A model generated the notes under the pieces. That model did not search any database and had not been told where the DNA came from. It saw only the letters and a list, made by a program, of their open reading frames with translations. 64,000 nt of DNA from Hymenobacter sedentarius (GTDB taxonomy: Bacteria > Bacteroidota > Bacteroidia > Cytophagales > Hymenobacteraceae): NCBI RefSeq assembly GCF_001507645.1, contig NZ_CP013909.1, forward strand, positions 3,844,001 through 3,908,000, in the 5' to 3' direction. The position numbers and the translations under genes were made by a program. How positions within the stretch are numbered: the stretch's first letter is position 1; every line of letters starts with the position of its first letter. Shown one piece after another: positions 33,667 through 42,765 of this stretch.

Positions 33667-34375
33667 TACGAGGCTATCTACAACGAAGCCAACAAGCTGG
33701 TGTATGCCAGCCGGCCCAATTCTGAGCTGGTTATCACGCCCCGCTTTTTGGAGCGGGCACGCACGGCCGGGCGGGTGCACTTAAGCCAGGGGCTGGCGCA
33801 GGGCATAGCGCTGTACAACCAAGCGGCACCGAACGGTTCGTAGTGGTGGTAACGACCAAAGACAAGTTTGGCCAGGAGGCGCTAAAGCGCCTGCGCAACA
33901 ACTTGCTTATTACCACTATATTGTGCTTGGCGATGGTTATCGCGTTGGCCAACCTGTTTGCGGGCCACGCCTTCAAGCCGGTGCAGCGCCGCTACCCCGC
34001 CACTGCCATCGAGCTGTACCTGCCGACGCCGTGGAGGACTGCCAGGCCCGGGCCCAAGCCGAGCTGCTCACCCTGGCCCTCATCAACCTGCTCGACGATG
34101 CCTGCAAGTACTCGCTTGCCGGCTCCCCCGTGCTGGTGAGCCTGGCGGCCAGCCCAGGCGGCGGCATTTATACCGTGCGCGACACCGGCCCCGGCATCGG
34201 CGCCGATGCGTTGCCACACATCTTCGAGCCGATGTATCGGGCCGAGGCCGAGCGCACCCGCTTTAGCGGCAACGGCGTGGGGCTGAGCCTGGTGCAGCGC
34301 GTGGCCGAGCTCCACGGCGGCGTTGCCGCCAAATCGGTAGTTGAGGAAGGCACGGAGTTTAAATTCTGGCTGTGA
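33667..34375 (+). pseudogene. Decayed two-component sensor histidine kinase
   Basis: Pieces of one kinase lie in different frames. The first (33667-33843) reads YEAIYNEANKLVYASRPNSE and VITPRFLERARTAGRVHLSQ, the sensor part, then hits a TAG. A +1 shift restores ERFVVVVTTKDKFGQEALKR and the membrane helix LLITTILCLAMVIALANLFA up to HAFKPVQR. The HAMP/HisKA region with the phospho-acceptor His is missing. A last frame carries the ATPase domain: N-box LINLLDDACKYS (Asp where Asn is usual), G1 VRDTGPGIG and G2 GNGVGLSLVQRVAELHGG, ending FKFWL at 34375. This resembles CusS-type kinases that control metal/drug efflux. It sits just upstream of the RND operon and may once have regulated it; this is inference. 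Confidence 0.8.
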
Positions 34376-35064
34376 GGAATAAGCAAGCGAATCGCCCAGA
34401 TTAGAAACTCTAATCTCATTCCAACCCCACGTTAATACGGCCCCGCACCTTTGTGCTTTCAAGCTAATAGAGAAGTGCAACAGTAAGATGACGCAGGCTC
34501 CAACGTTTCGGGTAGGCACGCCGACGCACCGCCTTTCAAAAAAGCTCGTCGGCCCGGCAGGTTTGCCAAGGCAGACCTAGCCAGCTGAAGGCGAGCACTA
34601 TCCAAGGCAAAAGCTTTCACTGGAAGCTATAGATGCAGGAAAAAATCGAATGCATTTAAGCATTGCTTCATATCCGCTTCATGCCACGGCGCCTTGGTTT
34701 GTGCCGTCAACCCACGGCAATAGCGGCGCAGCATCGGCACTCCCACCCCTCGATTTGCTTTCCCGGCTTGGATTGACACCGGCGCTTTTGCCGGCAACTA
34801 TTGGCTTGTTGCTACTTGAGCAAAGCCCACTTCTACGCATGTACGAATCCGAGTTAGTCAGTCCTGGAAAGTTGATGAATGGCGAAGCGCGGCACCGATG
34901 CCCATCAGTCAGTCACCAGCCCAATCAACAGCCCGCTAGCCTAACCAGCCAATTGGCCCAAGCCCCTCCATACATCACGGGTAAGCCATTCACCGGGCAA
35001 GCCCCTGCCCGGAATAAAATATCCTATGCCTAACCTATTGCCTGTTTTATTACCCAAGGTTCTT
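34376..35064. other. Intergenic region upstream of the RND efflux operon
   Basis: About 690 bp with no supportable gene. An open frame at 34650-35033 has no signal, domain or codon pattern to support it. The promoter of the efflux operon should lie here, but no 8/8 TAnnTTTG box was found. Confidence 0.4.
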
Positions 35065-36150
35065 ATGAAAAGAATGTTCATGCTGCTGAGCTGCGGTGTT
35101 TTGGTTTACACAACCGGCTGCTCGGAAGAAAAAAAGGAAGTTGAAGAGCAGATTAAGCTGGTAGCCACCAGCCCCTTGCAGAAAGACACGACCGTTACCA
35201 AAGAGTACGTCGCCCAGATTCACTCCATCCAGCGGATTGAGCTGCGGGCCTTGGAGAAAGGGTACCTGGAAAAGATTTTTGTCGACGAGGGGCAACACGT
35301 GAAGCAAGGGCAGCTCATGTTTCAGATTAAGCCCACGGTGTACCAGGCCGAGCTGAAGAAGTCGCAGGCCGAAGCCAACTACGTGGGGCTGGAATACGAC
35401 AACACCAAAAAGCTGGCCGACAAGAACATTGTCTCCAAGAGCGAGCTGGCGCTGGCCCAGGCCAAATACGACAAGGCCAATGCCGACGTATCGCTGGCCC
35501 AGACGCACCTGCAGTTCACCACCGTGAAAGCCCCGTTTAGCGGCATCATGGACCATTTCCAGGGCCGACTGGGTAGCCTGGTGGATGAGGGCGACTTGCT
35601 GACGACGCTCTCCGACAACAGCAAAATGTGGGTGTACTACAATGTGCCGGAAGCCGAATACCTGGCTTATAAAGCCCACGCCAAAGCCAGCGACAGCGCC
35701 CAGAAAGTGAAGCTGCTGATGGCCAACAACGAGGTATTCAACCAGCCCGGCGTGGTGCAAACCATCGAAGCTGACTTCAACAACGAAACCGGCAACATCG
35801 CCTTCCGGGCCACCTTCCCCAACCCCGACGGGCTGTTGCGCAACGGCGAAACCGGCAGCGTGCTCATGACGGTGCCCATGAAGAATGCCCTGCTAATTCC
35901 GCAGAAAGCCACGTTCGAAATTCTGGAGAAGAAATACGTCTACGTGGTCGACAACAAAAACGTGGTGCACCAGCGGGAAATCGGCATCGCCTCGGAAATG
36001 CCCGACCTGTACGTCATCAAAAGCGGCCTGGCCGCCACCGAGAAGATACTGCTGGAAGGCCTGCGCAAGGTGAAGGACGGCGACAAGGTGAGCTTCGACT
36101 TTAAGGCCCCGCAGTCGGTCCTCTCGCACCTGAAAGTGTACAGCGAGTAA
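35065..36150 (+). CDS. RND efflux periplasmic adaptor (membrane fusion protein), lipoprotein
   Basis: The ATG at 35065 gives 361 residues with a lipoprotein signal (Cys19 in VYTTGC). The order is the usual one for AcrA/MexA-type adaptors: beta-barrel entry (VTKEYVAQIHSIQRIELRAL), lipoyl half (GYLEKIFVDEGQHVKQGQLM), coiled-coil hairpin (~80-145, VYQAELKKSQAEANYVGLEY, LALAQAKYDKANADVSLAQT), second lipoyl half (FTTVKAPFSGIMDHFQGRLG) and membrane-proximal domain. It links the inner-membrane pump to the outer-membrane factor encoded downstream. It is first in a three-gene operon, although a large palindromic element separates it from the pump gene. Confidence 0.93.
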   Translation: MKRMFMLLSCGVLVYTTGCSEEKKEVEEQIKLVATSPLQKDTTVTKEYVAQIHSIQRIELRALEKGYLEKIFVDEGQHVKQGQLMFQIKPTVYQAELKKSQAEANYVGLEYDNTKKLADKNIVSKSELALAQAKYDKANADVSLAQTHLQFTTVKAPFSGIMDHFQGRLGSLVDEGDLLTTLSDNSKMWVYYNVPEAEYLAYKAHAKASDSAQKVKLLMANNEVFNQPGVVQTIEADFNNETGNIAFRATFPNPDGLLRNGETGSVLMTVPMKNALLIPQKATFEILEKKYVYVVDNKNVVHQREIGIASEMPDLYVIKSGLAATEKILLEGLRKVKDGDKVSFDFKAPQSVLSHLKVYSE

Positions 36151-36177
36151 GGTCTTGTAATCCTGAAACAGGCCGTC

Positions 36178-36385
36178 ATGCTGAGCGCCGCGGACCAGAG
36201 GTCGGCGTAGCCAAGCATCTCGCGGACGGCAGTACTCCAATCGTCTGTCATGCCGACGCAGGAAGCATCTTATCACGGCCCAACGACTTGTTCTGCGGCG
36301 ATAAGATGCTTCGCAGGCTCAGCATGACAAAAGGCGTGAGCGAGATGTTTGGCTACGCCGACCTCTGGTTCGCGGCGCTCAGCAT
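36178..36385. repeat. Nested pair of GTCATGC-type palindromic elements, copies D1 and D2
   Basis: Outer arms 36178-36223 and 36340-36385 are inverted with two mismatches over 46 bases. Between them lies a second, different copy with arms 36246-36274 and 36300-36329. The inner element appears to have inserted within the loop of the outer one. The whole unit lies inside the efflux operon between adaptor and pump. Confidence 0.88.
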
Positions 36386-36428
36386 CAAGCCCTTTCGGCA
36401 CCTTTTCCTATAAAAAACCAGCCAGAAT

Positions 36429-39400
36429 ATGTTTAGTAAATTCATTCGTAGGCCAGTATTCGCCATTGTTATTTCGATTGTCATCCTGCTCATGGGCGGG
36501 CTGGCCATCATGAAACTGCCTACGTCCCAGTTTCCGGAGATTTCGCCACCCATGGTCATGGTGGCGGCCGCGTACCCCGGCGCCAGTGCCAAGGTGCTCA
36601 CCGAGTCGGTGCTGATTCCGCTGGAACAGGCCGTGAACGGCGTGCCGGGCATGAAGTACATGACCTCCGACGCTGTGAGCGCCGGCGAAGCCAACATCCA
36701 GATTGTCTTCAACCTCGGCACGGACCCCGACCAAGCTGTGGTGAACGTGAACACCCGCATTGCGCAGGTGCTCAACCGCTTGCCCGAGCTGGTGCAGCGC
36801 GAAGGCGTGGTAGTAAACCGCGTGGTGCCCAACATGCTGATGTATGTGAACTTGTACAGCAAGGACAAGAACACCGACATGAAGTACCTGTTCAACTTCG
36901 CCGGGGTGAACATGATACCCGAGCTGCAGCGCCTGAGCGGTATCGGCCGGGCCAGCATTCTGGGCAGCCGGCAGTACGCCATGCGCGTGTGGCTCAAGCC
37001 CGACCGGATGCGCGCCTACAACATCTCGGTTGATGACATCATGAAAGCCCTGGGCGAGCAGAGCGTTATCGGCTCGCCGGGCCGCATCGGCCGCTCCGAC
37101 GGCCAGCAGGCGCAGTCGTTGGAGTACGTGTTGAGCTATACCGGCCGCTTCAACGACGTGGAGCAGTATAAAAACGTCATCCTCAAGGCCAATGCCAACG
37201 GCGAGAGCCTGCACCTGCGCGACGTGGCCAACGTGGAGCTGGGCTCGGAGTTCTACGACATCTACTCCAACCTCAACCAGTACCCGTCGGCGGCCATCGT
37301 GCTGAAGCAGACCTATGGCTCGAACGCCAGCGACGTAATTAAAGAAGTGAAAGCCAAGCTGGAGGAGCTGAAGAAAACCAGCTTCCCGCCCGGCATGGAT
37401 TACAAAATCAGCTACGACGTGTCGAACTTCCTCGACGCTTCGATTGAGAACGTAATCCACACCCTGCGCGACGCCTTTATTCTGGTGGCGCTGGTGGTGT
37501 ACCTGTTCCTGGGCGACTGGCGCTCGACGCTGATTCCCGCGCTGGCCGTGCCGGTGTCGCTCATCGGCTCGTTTATGGCCATGCAGGCGTTCGGCCTCAC
37601 CATCAACATGATTACGCTGTTTGCATTGGTGCTCTCGATTGGTATTGTGGTCGACAACGCCATTGTGGTGATTGAAGCCGTGCACGCCAAAATGGAGGAA
37701 GAGCACCTCTCGCCCTACAACGCCGTGAAGAAGGTGGTGGGCGAAATCAGCGGGGCCATTATCGCCATCACCATCATGATGACGGCCGTGTTTGTGCCGG
37801 TGTCGTTCATGAGCGGCCCGGTGGGCATTTTCTACCGCCAGTTCTCCATCACCATGGCCACGGCCATCGTGATTTCCGGCCTCGTTGCCCTCACGCTGAC
37901 GCCGGTGCTCTGCGCCATGATTCTGAAAAACAACCACGGCCAGCCCAAGAAGAAAACGCCCATGCAGCGCTTCTTCGACTGGTTCAACCGCGGGTTTGAA
38001 AAACTCACCAACAGCTACACCGGCCTGCTGGAGAAGATTGTGGCCAACCGGCTCATCACCTTCGCCATGCTGCTTTTGTTTGGCCTGGGCATCTGGGCCG
38101 TCACAGCCCGGCTGCCGGCCGGCTTTATTCCCAGCGAAGACCAGGGCCTGATTTACGCCATTGTGCAAACGCCGCCCGGCACCACGCTGGAGCAAACCAA
38201 TGCCGTGTCTCAGCGCCTTTCGCAGCTGGCCAAAGACGTGCCCGGCATCGCCAACATTTCCACGCTGGCGGGCTACGAAGTATTGACCGAAGGCCGCGGC
38301 TCCAACGCGGGCACTTGTATGATTGACCTCAAGCCGTGGTCGGAGCGCAAGGAATCCATCGCCGACATCATCGGGGCGCTGGAGAAAAAGGCCAAGCAGA
38401 TTCCGGGTGCGACCATCGAATTCTTCGAGCCACCGGCAGTACCGGGCTACGGCGCCGCGGGCGGATTCCAGCTCCAGCTGCTCGACAAAACCAACACGGG
38501 CGACTACAAGGCGCTGGAAAAGGTGAACGAGGAGTTCATGACCCAGCTCAAGAAGCGCAAGGAGCTGGCCGGCCTGTTCACCTTCTTCTCGGCCGACTAC
38601 CCGCAGTACGAGCTCAAGATTGACAACGAGCTGGCCATGCAGAAAGGCGTGAGCATCGGCAACGCCATGAACACGCTTTCCATCATGGTGGGCTCGACGT
38701 ACGAGCTGGGCTTCATCAAGTACCAGCGCTTTTTCAAGGTGTACGTGCAAGCTTCGCCGGAATACCGCAAGCTGCCCCAGGACATCCTGAACATGTGGGC
38801 GAAAAACGACAAAGGCGAAATGGTGCCGTTCTCGGCCTTCATGAAAATCGTGAAGTCCCAGGGCGCCAACGAAATCAACCGCTACAACATGTACACCACG
38901 GCCTCCATCCGGGGCGGTGCCGCCGCTGGCTACAGCAGCGGCGAGGCCATCAAAGCGGTGCAGGAAGCCGCCAAGACCCTGCCCCGCGGCTACGACATCG
39001 ACTGGGGCGGCCTGTCGAAAGACGAAGTGTCGCGCGGCAACGAAGCCACCGTTATTTTCCTGGTCGTGCTGCTATTTGTGTACCTGGTGCTCGCGGCGCA
39101 GTACGAAAGCTTCCTGCTGCCGCTGGCCGTGGTATTCTCGTTGATAGCCGGGGTCTTCGGGTCGTTCCTGTTCATCAAAATGATGGGCCTGGCCAATGAC
39201 ATCTATGCGCAGGTGGGCCTCGTGATGCTGGTGGGCTTGCTGGGCAAGAACGCCGTACTGATTGTGGAATTCGCCGCCCAGAAACACGCCGAAGGGATGT
39301 CGGTCCGCGATGCGGCCATTGAAGGCGCCCGGGTGCGTTTCCGCCCGATTCTGATGACCTCCTTTGCCTTCATCGCCGGCCTGATTCCGCTGGTGGTGGC

Positions 39401-39620
39401 CACCGGCGCCGGTGCCATCGGCAACCGTACTATCGGTACCTCGGCGCTCGGCGGCATGCTGTTCGGCACCGTGTTCGGGGTTATCATCATCCCCGGCTTG
39501 TACTACTTCTTCGGCACCCTGGCCGGCGACCACAAATTGATTCGGGACGAAAACGAATCCCCGATTTTCGAAGGTGTTGAGCCTCGCGTACTAATTGAAG
39601 AAACAGAGCCTTATGCTTAA
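36429..39620 (+). CDS. RND efflux pump, HAE1 family (AcrB-like)
   Basis: 1063 residues, the usual length. Twelve transmembrane helices are arranged as one N-terminal helix (FAIVISIVILLMGGLAIMKL), two large periplasmic loops and two helix bundles. The proton-relay region shows LFALVLSIGIVVDNAIVVIE with paired Asp residues, followed by FVPVSFMSGPVGIFYRQFSI. The C-terminal bundle has GLLGKNAVLIVEFAAQ and FRPILMTSFAFIAGLIPLVV. It exports drugs or other hydrophobic compounds using the proton gradient. Its stop codon overlaps the start of the outer-membrane factor gene by 8 bp, so the two are translationally coupled. Confidence 0.96.
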   Translation: MFSKFIRRPVFAIVISIVILLMGGLAIMKLPTSQFPEISPPMVMVAAAYPGASAKVLTESVLIPLEQAVNGVPGMKYMTSDAVSAGEANIQIVFNLGTDPDQAVVNVNTRIAQVLNRLPELVQREGVVVNRVVPNMLMYVNLYSKDKNTDMKYLFNFAGVNMIPELQRLSGIGRASILGSRQYAMRVWLKPDRMRAYNISVDDIMKALGEQSVIGSPGRIGRSDGQQAQSLEYVLSYTGRFNDVEQYKNVILKANANGESLHLRDVANVELGSEFYDIYSNLNQYPSAAIVLKQTYGSNASDVIKEVKAKLEELKKTSFPPGMDYKISYDVSNFLDASIENVIHTLRDAFILVALVVYLFLGDWRSTLIPALAVPVSLIGSFMAMQAFGLTINMITLFALVLSIGIVVDNAIVVIEAVHAKMEEEHLSPYNAVKKVVGEISGAIIAITIMMTAVFVPVSFMSGPVGIFYRQFSITMATAIVISGLVALTLTPVLCAMILKNNHGQPKKKTPMQRFFDWFNRGFEKLTNSYTGLLEKIVANRLITFAMLLLFGLGIWAVTARLPAGFIPSEDQGLIYAIVQTPPGTTLEQTNAVSQRLSQLAKDVPGIANISTLAGYEVLTEGRGSNAGTCMIDLKPWSERKESIADIIGALEKKAKQIPGATIEFFEPPAVPGYGAAGGFQLQLLDKTNTGDYKALEKVNEEFMTQLKKRKELAGLFTFFSADYPQYELKIDNELAMQKGVSIGNAMNTLSIMVGSTYELGFIKYQRFFKVYVQASPEYRKLPQDILNMWAKNDKGEMVPFSAFMKIVKSQGANEINRYNMYTTASIRGGAAAGYSSGEAIKAVQEAAKTLPRGYDIDWGGLSKDEVSRGNEATVIFLVVLLFVYLVLAAQYESFLLPLAVVFSLIAGVFGSFLFIKMMGLANDIYAQVGLVMLVGLLGKNAVLIVEFAAQKHAEGMSVRDAAIEGARVRFRPILMTSFAFIAGLIPLVVATGAGAIGNRTIGTSALGGMLFGTVFGVIIIPGLYYFFGTLAGDHKLIRDENESPIFEGVEPRVLIEETEPYA

Positions 39621-41058
39621 GAAACGCATTTATCAATGCCTAAGCGCCGCCGGCCTAGCCTTAGCCGTGGGCGCCTGCAAAACGCCGGAGCTGGTGGTGA
39701 AAAACGAAAGCCGCAACACGCCGGCCAGCTATTCCACGGCCACCGCCGCCAGCCCGGACAGCGCCAACATGGCCCGGGTGAAGTGGAAGCAGTTTTTCAC
39801 CGACCCCAACCTGAAAAGCCTGATTGAAACAGCCCTGCAAAACAACCAGGAGCTGAACATCACGCTGCAGGAAATCGAAATTGCCCGCAACGAAGTCCGC
39901 GCTCGCAGTGGCGAGTACTTGCCTTTCGTGAGCATAGGGGGCCGGGCCGATGTGGAGAAGGTGGGCCGCTACACGCTGCAAGGCGCTACCGAGGAGCAGG
40001 TCGACATCAAGGAAAACCGCCGCACGCCCGACCCGCTCACCAACTTCCAGCTGGGCGCTTTTGCCACCTGGGAGGTCGATATCTGGCACAAGCTGCGCAA
40101 CGCGAAGAAGGCCGCGGCCATGCGGTACCTGGCCTCGGTGGAGGGCAAGAACTTCATGATGACGAACCTGATTGCGGAGATTGCCAACTCGTATTATGAG
40201 CTGCTGGCGCTTGATAATCAGCTGGCCATTGTGAAGCAGAACATCGGCATTCAGAGCAACGCGCTGGAGCTGGTGAAGCTCCAGAAGGAATCGGCGCGCG
40301 CCACGGAGCTGGCCGTAAAACGCTTTGAGGCCCAGGTGCAGCACACCAAAAGCCTGCAATACAAGCTCCAGCAAAGCATCGTCGAGACCGAGAATAAGCT
40401 CAACTACCTGGCTGGCCGGTACCCGCAGCCGGTGGCGCGCAACGACGAGTCGTTCAACGATTTGGTGCCGAACGTAATCACGGCCGGCATGCCCACCCAA
40501 TTGCTGACCAACCGCCCCGATATCCGGCAGGCCGAACAGCTGTTGGTAGCCGCTAAGCTGGACGTGCAGGTGGCCCGTACCAACTTTTATCCGTCGCTAC
40601 GCCTCACCGGTGGCCTGGGGCTGGCCGCTTTCAACCCTGCTCTGCTCATCTCCACTCCCGAATCCGTGCTGTATTCGTTGGGTGGCGATTTGGTAGCGCC
40701 GTTGTTTAACCGCAACGGCATCAAGGCCTTCTATTACAACGCCAATGCCCAGCAAACCCAGGCGGTGTACAAGTACGAAAAGACCGTTCTGAATGCTTAT
40801 GTCGAGGTTTCCAATCAGCTCGCCAGCATCGGCAACCTGGCAAAAAGCTACGATGCCAAAGCCAAGGAAGTAGCCGCGCTGAATCAATCGGTAGAAATTT
40901 CCAACAGCCTCTTCCGCTCTGCCCGGGCCGATTACACCGAAGTGCTGTTCACCCAGCGCGACGCCCTGGAATCAAAGTTTGACCTTATCGAAACCAAAAT
41001 GCAGCAGCTCAATGCCACGGTCAATGTGTATCGGGCCTTGGGTGGCGGCTGGAATTAA
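39613..41058 (+). CDS. Outer membrane efflux factor (TolC/OprM type), lipoprotein
   Basis: The ATG at 39613 lies inside the pump gene and gives 481 residues with a lipoprotein signal (Cys22 in AVGACKTP); a TTG at 39595 is rejected. The duplicated outer-membrane-efflux repeats are evident: LKSLIETALQNNQELNITLQ, EIEIARNEVRARSGEYLPFV, PTQLLTNRPDIRQAEQLLVA and AKLDVQVARTNFYPSLRLTG. It forms the trimeric channel for the pump. As the last gene of the operon it is followed by a terminator at 41192. Confidence 0.95.
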   Translation: MLKKRIYQCLSAAGLALAVGACKTPELVVKNESRNTPASYSTATAASPDSANMARVKWKQFFTDPNLKSLIETALQNNQELNITLQEIEIARNEVRARSGEYLPFVSIGGRADVEKVGRYTLQGATEEQVDIKENRRTPDPLTNFQLGAFATWEVDIWHKLRNAKKAAAMRYLASVEGKNFMMTNLIAEIANSYYELLALDNQLAIVKQNIGIQSNALELVKLQKESARATELAVKRFEAQVQHTKSLQYKLQQSIVETENKLNYLAGRYPQPVARNDESFNDLVPNVITAGMPTQLLTNRPDIRQAEQLLVAAKLDVQVARTNFYPSLRLTGGLGLAAFNPALLISTPESVLYSLGGDLVAPLFNRNGIKAFYYNANAQQTQAVYKYEKTVLNAYVEVSNQLASIGNLAKSYDAKAKEVAALNQSVEISNSLFRSARADYTEVLFTQRDALESKFDLIETKMQQLNATVNVYRALGGGWN

Positions 41059-41191
41059 CAAAGTTGAGCAACGGCTTAAAAAGCTGTTCCAAAGCCTTTA
41101 CAATTCAACTCCAGCAGAACGGTTGACTACGCTCTGGAGTGTATCATGCTAACAGCAGCCTGATACAGTAATAACTGCAGCTCTCACAAAC

Positions 41192-41227
41192 AAAACGCCG
41201 ACTGTGTTATTCACGGTCGGCGTTTTT
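41192..41227 (+). terminator. Terminator of the RND efflux operon
   Basis: AAAACGCCGACTGTG pairs with CACGGTCGGCGTTTT (one G-U pair) around TTATT, ending in a T run, 133 bp after the stop. Confidence 0.8.
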
Positions 41228-41327
41228 GTTGTTCAGCCCAAGGGGATTATTGAAACAGTCGACTCAAATTTTAGCTCAATTTCTGGACCGCCTTCCTGGA
41301 CCAGTAAGCACGCGACACAGCTGCCGC

Positions 41328-41852
41328 TTAGAGTTTCTTGTCGAAGCGTCCGCTGGTCACGCGAATAGAATCGCAGCCGGGCTTGTAGAGGGTAAAGGCG
41401 AACGTGCCCGAAATGATACCGGCTTGCACATCCAAGCGGGTGATGGTCAGGCTGCCTTTGCGGTAATAAGCGTCATTGCCGGGAAATTGGCAGGTTTTAG
41501 TTCTGTCGAGGAAAATTCCTTCGTGGTGATTGACAATAGCCAAGGAATAAGTGCCCGGGGCGGGGATGCTATCCGCATAGAAGCCGACGAGTTGATAGTC
41601 ATTCGCGCCGGTGCCAATGTAGCGATACGTGCCCACGTTGAGGGTGCCATTTTTGTACGTTCTATCGTAGGACACGCTGTAGTTGGACGAGCCATTGTTT
41701 CCCTTCGGGGTCCAGGGCTGACCGTTGACGAGGCAGCCGAAGGTGTTCGCTCCGGTCTGGGAGGCCACAGGCAGTTGCTCCGCGGGATTTGGGTCTTTCT
41801 TGTGACAGCCCATTAACACCCACCAGGGCAGCAACAAGAGGGACTTTTTCAT
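41328..41852 (-). CDS. Small lipoprotein, DUF6252-like
   Basis: The start at 41852 gives a lipoprotein signal (MKKSLLLLPWWVLMGC, Cys16) and 174 residues. The opening FGCLVNGQPWTPKG, the central SDR-free beta body and the closing IISGTFAFTLYKPGCDSIRV plus TSGRFDKKL are the pattern of Bacteroidota lipoproteins annotated as DUF6252 or similar. The function is unknown and surface or periplasmic location is inferred. A TAnnTTTG box lies 42 bp upstream. It is monocistronic, convergent with the efflux operon. Confidence 0.75.
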   Translation of the reverse strand: MKKSLLLLPWWVLMGCHKKDPNPAEQLPVASQTGANTFGCLVNGQPWTPKGNNGSSNYSVSYDRTYKNGTLNVGTYRYIGTGANDYQLVGFYADSIPAPGTYSLAIVNHHEGIFLDRTKTCQFPGNDAYYRKGSLTITRLDVQAGIISGTFAFTLYKPGCDSIRVTSGRFDKKL

Positions 41853-42184
41853 GGAGGGATGGGGAGTAAGGCAGCGCTTTAGCATATAAGTTTTCAAATC
41901 TATTGGAGCCTCAGTGTGCGCACCAGGCAATCGACTGGCTCTTCAGACTTTTCCAACCACACTTTAGCCACACAACAGTTTTTCCACAAGCTATTTATAA
42001 TTAAATAAAAGAATATTCCAGGGTCATAACTTTTACAAGTAGTAAATCAGAATCATCGTTTCCTAAACAGCATCTCGTCAGAGCTTACTGTTGCTGCTAA
42101 TCCGCTCTACTGTCCAGAACAAGTTCAAGAACCATCTCACGAAATCAAAGCACAGAAAACAGTAATTGAGCTAAAATCTGCAAA
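41853..42184. other. AT-rich intergenic region
   Basis: About 330 bp between two minus-strand genes, with no gene. The middle (41985-42060) is markedly AT-rich. It holds one TTGAGCT copy (42166-42172) just after the HsdR_N-like gene's 3' end. Confidence 0.45.
41895..41902 (-). promoter_or_regulatory. -7 promoter box of the DUF6252-like gene
   Basis: On the minus strand TAGATTTG is an 8/8 match to TAnnTTTG, 42 bp before the ATG at 41852. Confidence 0.45.
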
Positions 42185-42646
42185 CTACAGCCGCACCGCC
42201 ACAGCAAACGGCGGGATTTCCTCTAGGCGCTCGTTGGTGCGCTTCTCAAAGTTCACGCGCCAGCAGTAGTGCACCAGGCCGTTTGTGAGCAGCAGCAGCG
42301 GGGCGCCAATGGTTTGGTTGTAGGTGGTGGCTTGGTGAGCCACGGCGGCCGTGATGGGCACGGCTGGCGCTTTGCACTCCACCAGCAGCAGGGGCTGGCC
42401 GGCGGCATCCAGCGCCAGCAGGTCGGTGCGCTTCTGGCGCTGGTTGTAGCGCAGGCCGCGCTCCAGGGCCAGCAGGCCACGCGGGTAGCCCAGGTGGCCG
42501 GTGAGGTAATGCACGACGTGCTGGCGCACCCATTCCTCGGGCGTGAGCACGACGTGCTTGCGCCGCAGTCCGTCCCAGATGAGTGGTTGGTTCGTGGCCG
42601 ATTGCGTAAGTTTGGCGTCGAAAGGCGGCAGGTCCAGAGCTTGCAT
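42185..42646 (-). CDS. Orphan HsdR N-terminal (HSDR_N_2) nuclease-fold protein
   Basis: The ATG at 42646 gives 153 residues. The PD-(D/E)xK core is visible as RTDLLALDAAGQPLLLVECK, with catalytic Asp and the E-x-K pair. VVLTPEEWVRQHVVHYLTGH before it and APLLLLTNGLVHYCWRVN after it match the type I restriction N-terminal family. No helicase, HsdM or HsdS gene is near, so it is not a working type I system. Stand-alone copies occur in many Bacteroidota with unknown function. A TAnnTTTG box lies only 6 bp before the ATG, suggesting a nearly leaderless mRNA. Confidence 0.82.
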   Translation of the reverse strand: MQALDLPPFDAKLTQSATNQPLIWDGLRRKHVVLTPEEWVRQHVVHYLTGHLGYPRGLLALERGLRYNQRQKRTDLLALDAAGQPLLLVECKAPAVPITAAVAHQATTYNQTIGAPLLLLTNGLVHYCWRVNFEKRTNERLEEIPPFAVAVRL

Positions 42647-42652
42647 CACCTC

Positions 42653-42660
42653 CAAAGGTA
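42653..42660 (-). promoter_or_regulatory. -7 promoter box of the HsdR_N-like gene
   Basis: On the minus strand TACCTTTG is an 8/8 match to TAnnTTTG. With transcription starting about 5-7 bases further, the mRNA would begin at or next to the ATG at 42646. Confidence 0.45.
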
Positions 42661-42671
42661 CGGGGCCAAAT

Positions 42672-42762
42672 CGAGTGACTGAGTAGCTGAGCGACTGAGT
42701 GACTTCGGGTTTTGCGTCCTTTCTTCCACCCCTCACTCAGTCGCTCAACCACCCCGTCACTC
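42672..42762. repeat. CACTCAGTC-type palindrome between divergent genes
   Basis: The left arm (42672-42701) and right arm (42732-42762) are inverted repeats of about 30 bp with about four mismatches. The right arm ends 3 bp before the AMP nucleosidase ATG, so it forms that mRNA's leader. The left arm matches the arm complement found inside the RNase P RNA at 19063-19091. Confidence 0.8.
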
Positions 42763-42765
42763 CTT

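Noticed and set aside
33583..33780. 65-aa minus-strand open frame
   Set aside because: Lies in AT-rich DNA and overlaps the kinase remnant on the other strand; no supporting feature.
34650..35033. 127-aa open frame before the RND adaptor
   Set aside because: No signal peptide, domain or codon bias; it runs into the adaptor leader.
36408..38750. 780-aa minus-strand open frame across the RND pump
   Set aside because: Antisense shadow of the pump; His-rich low-complexity translation with no domain.
42185..42646. HsdR_N gene considered as a restriction-modification system
   Set aside because: No helicase, methylase or specificity subunit nearby, and the protein is only 153 residues.
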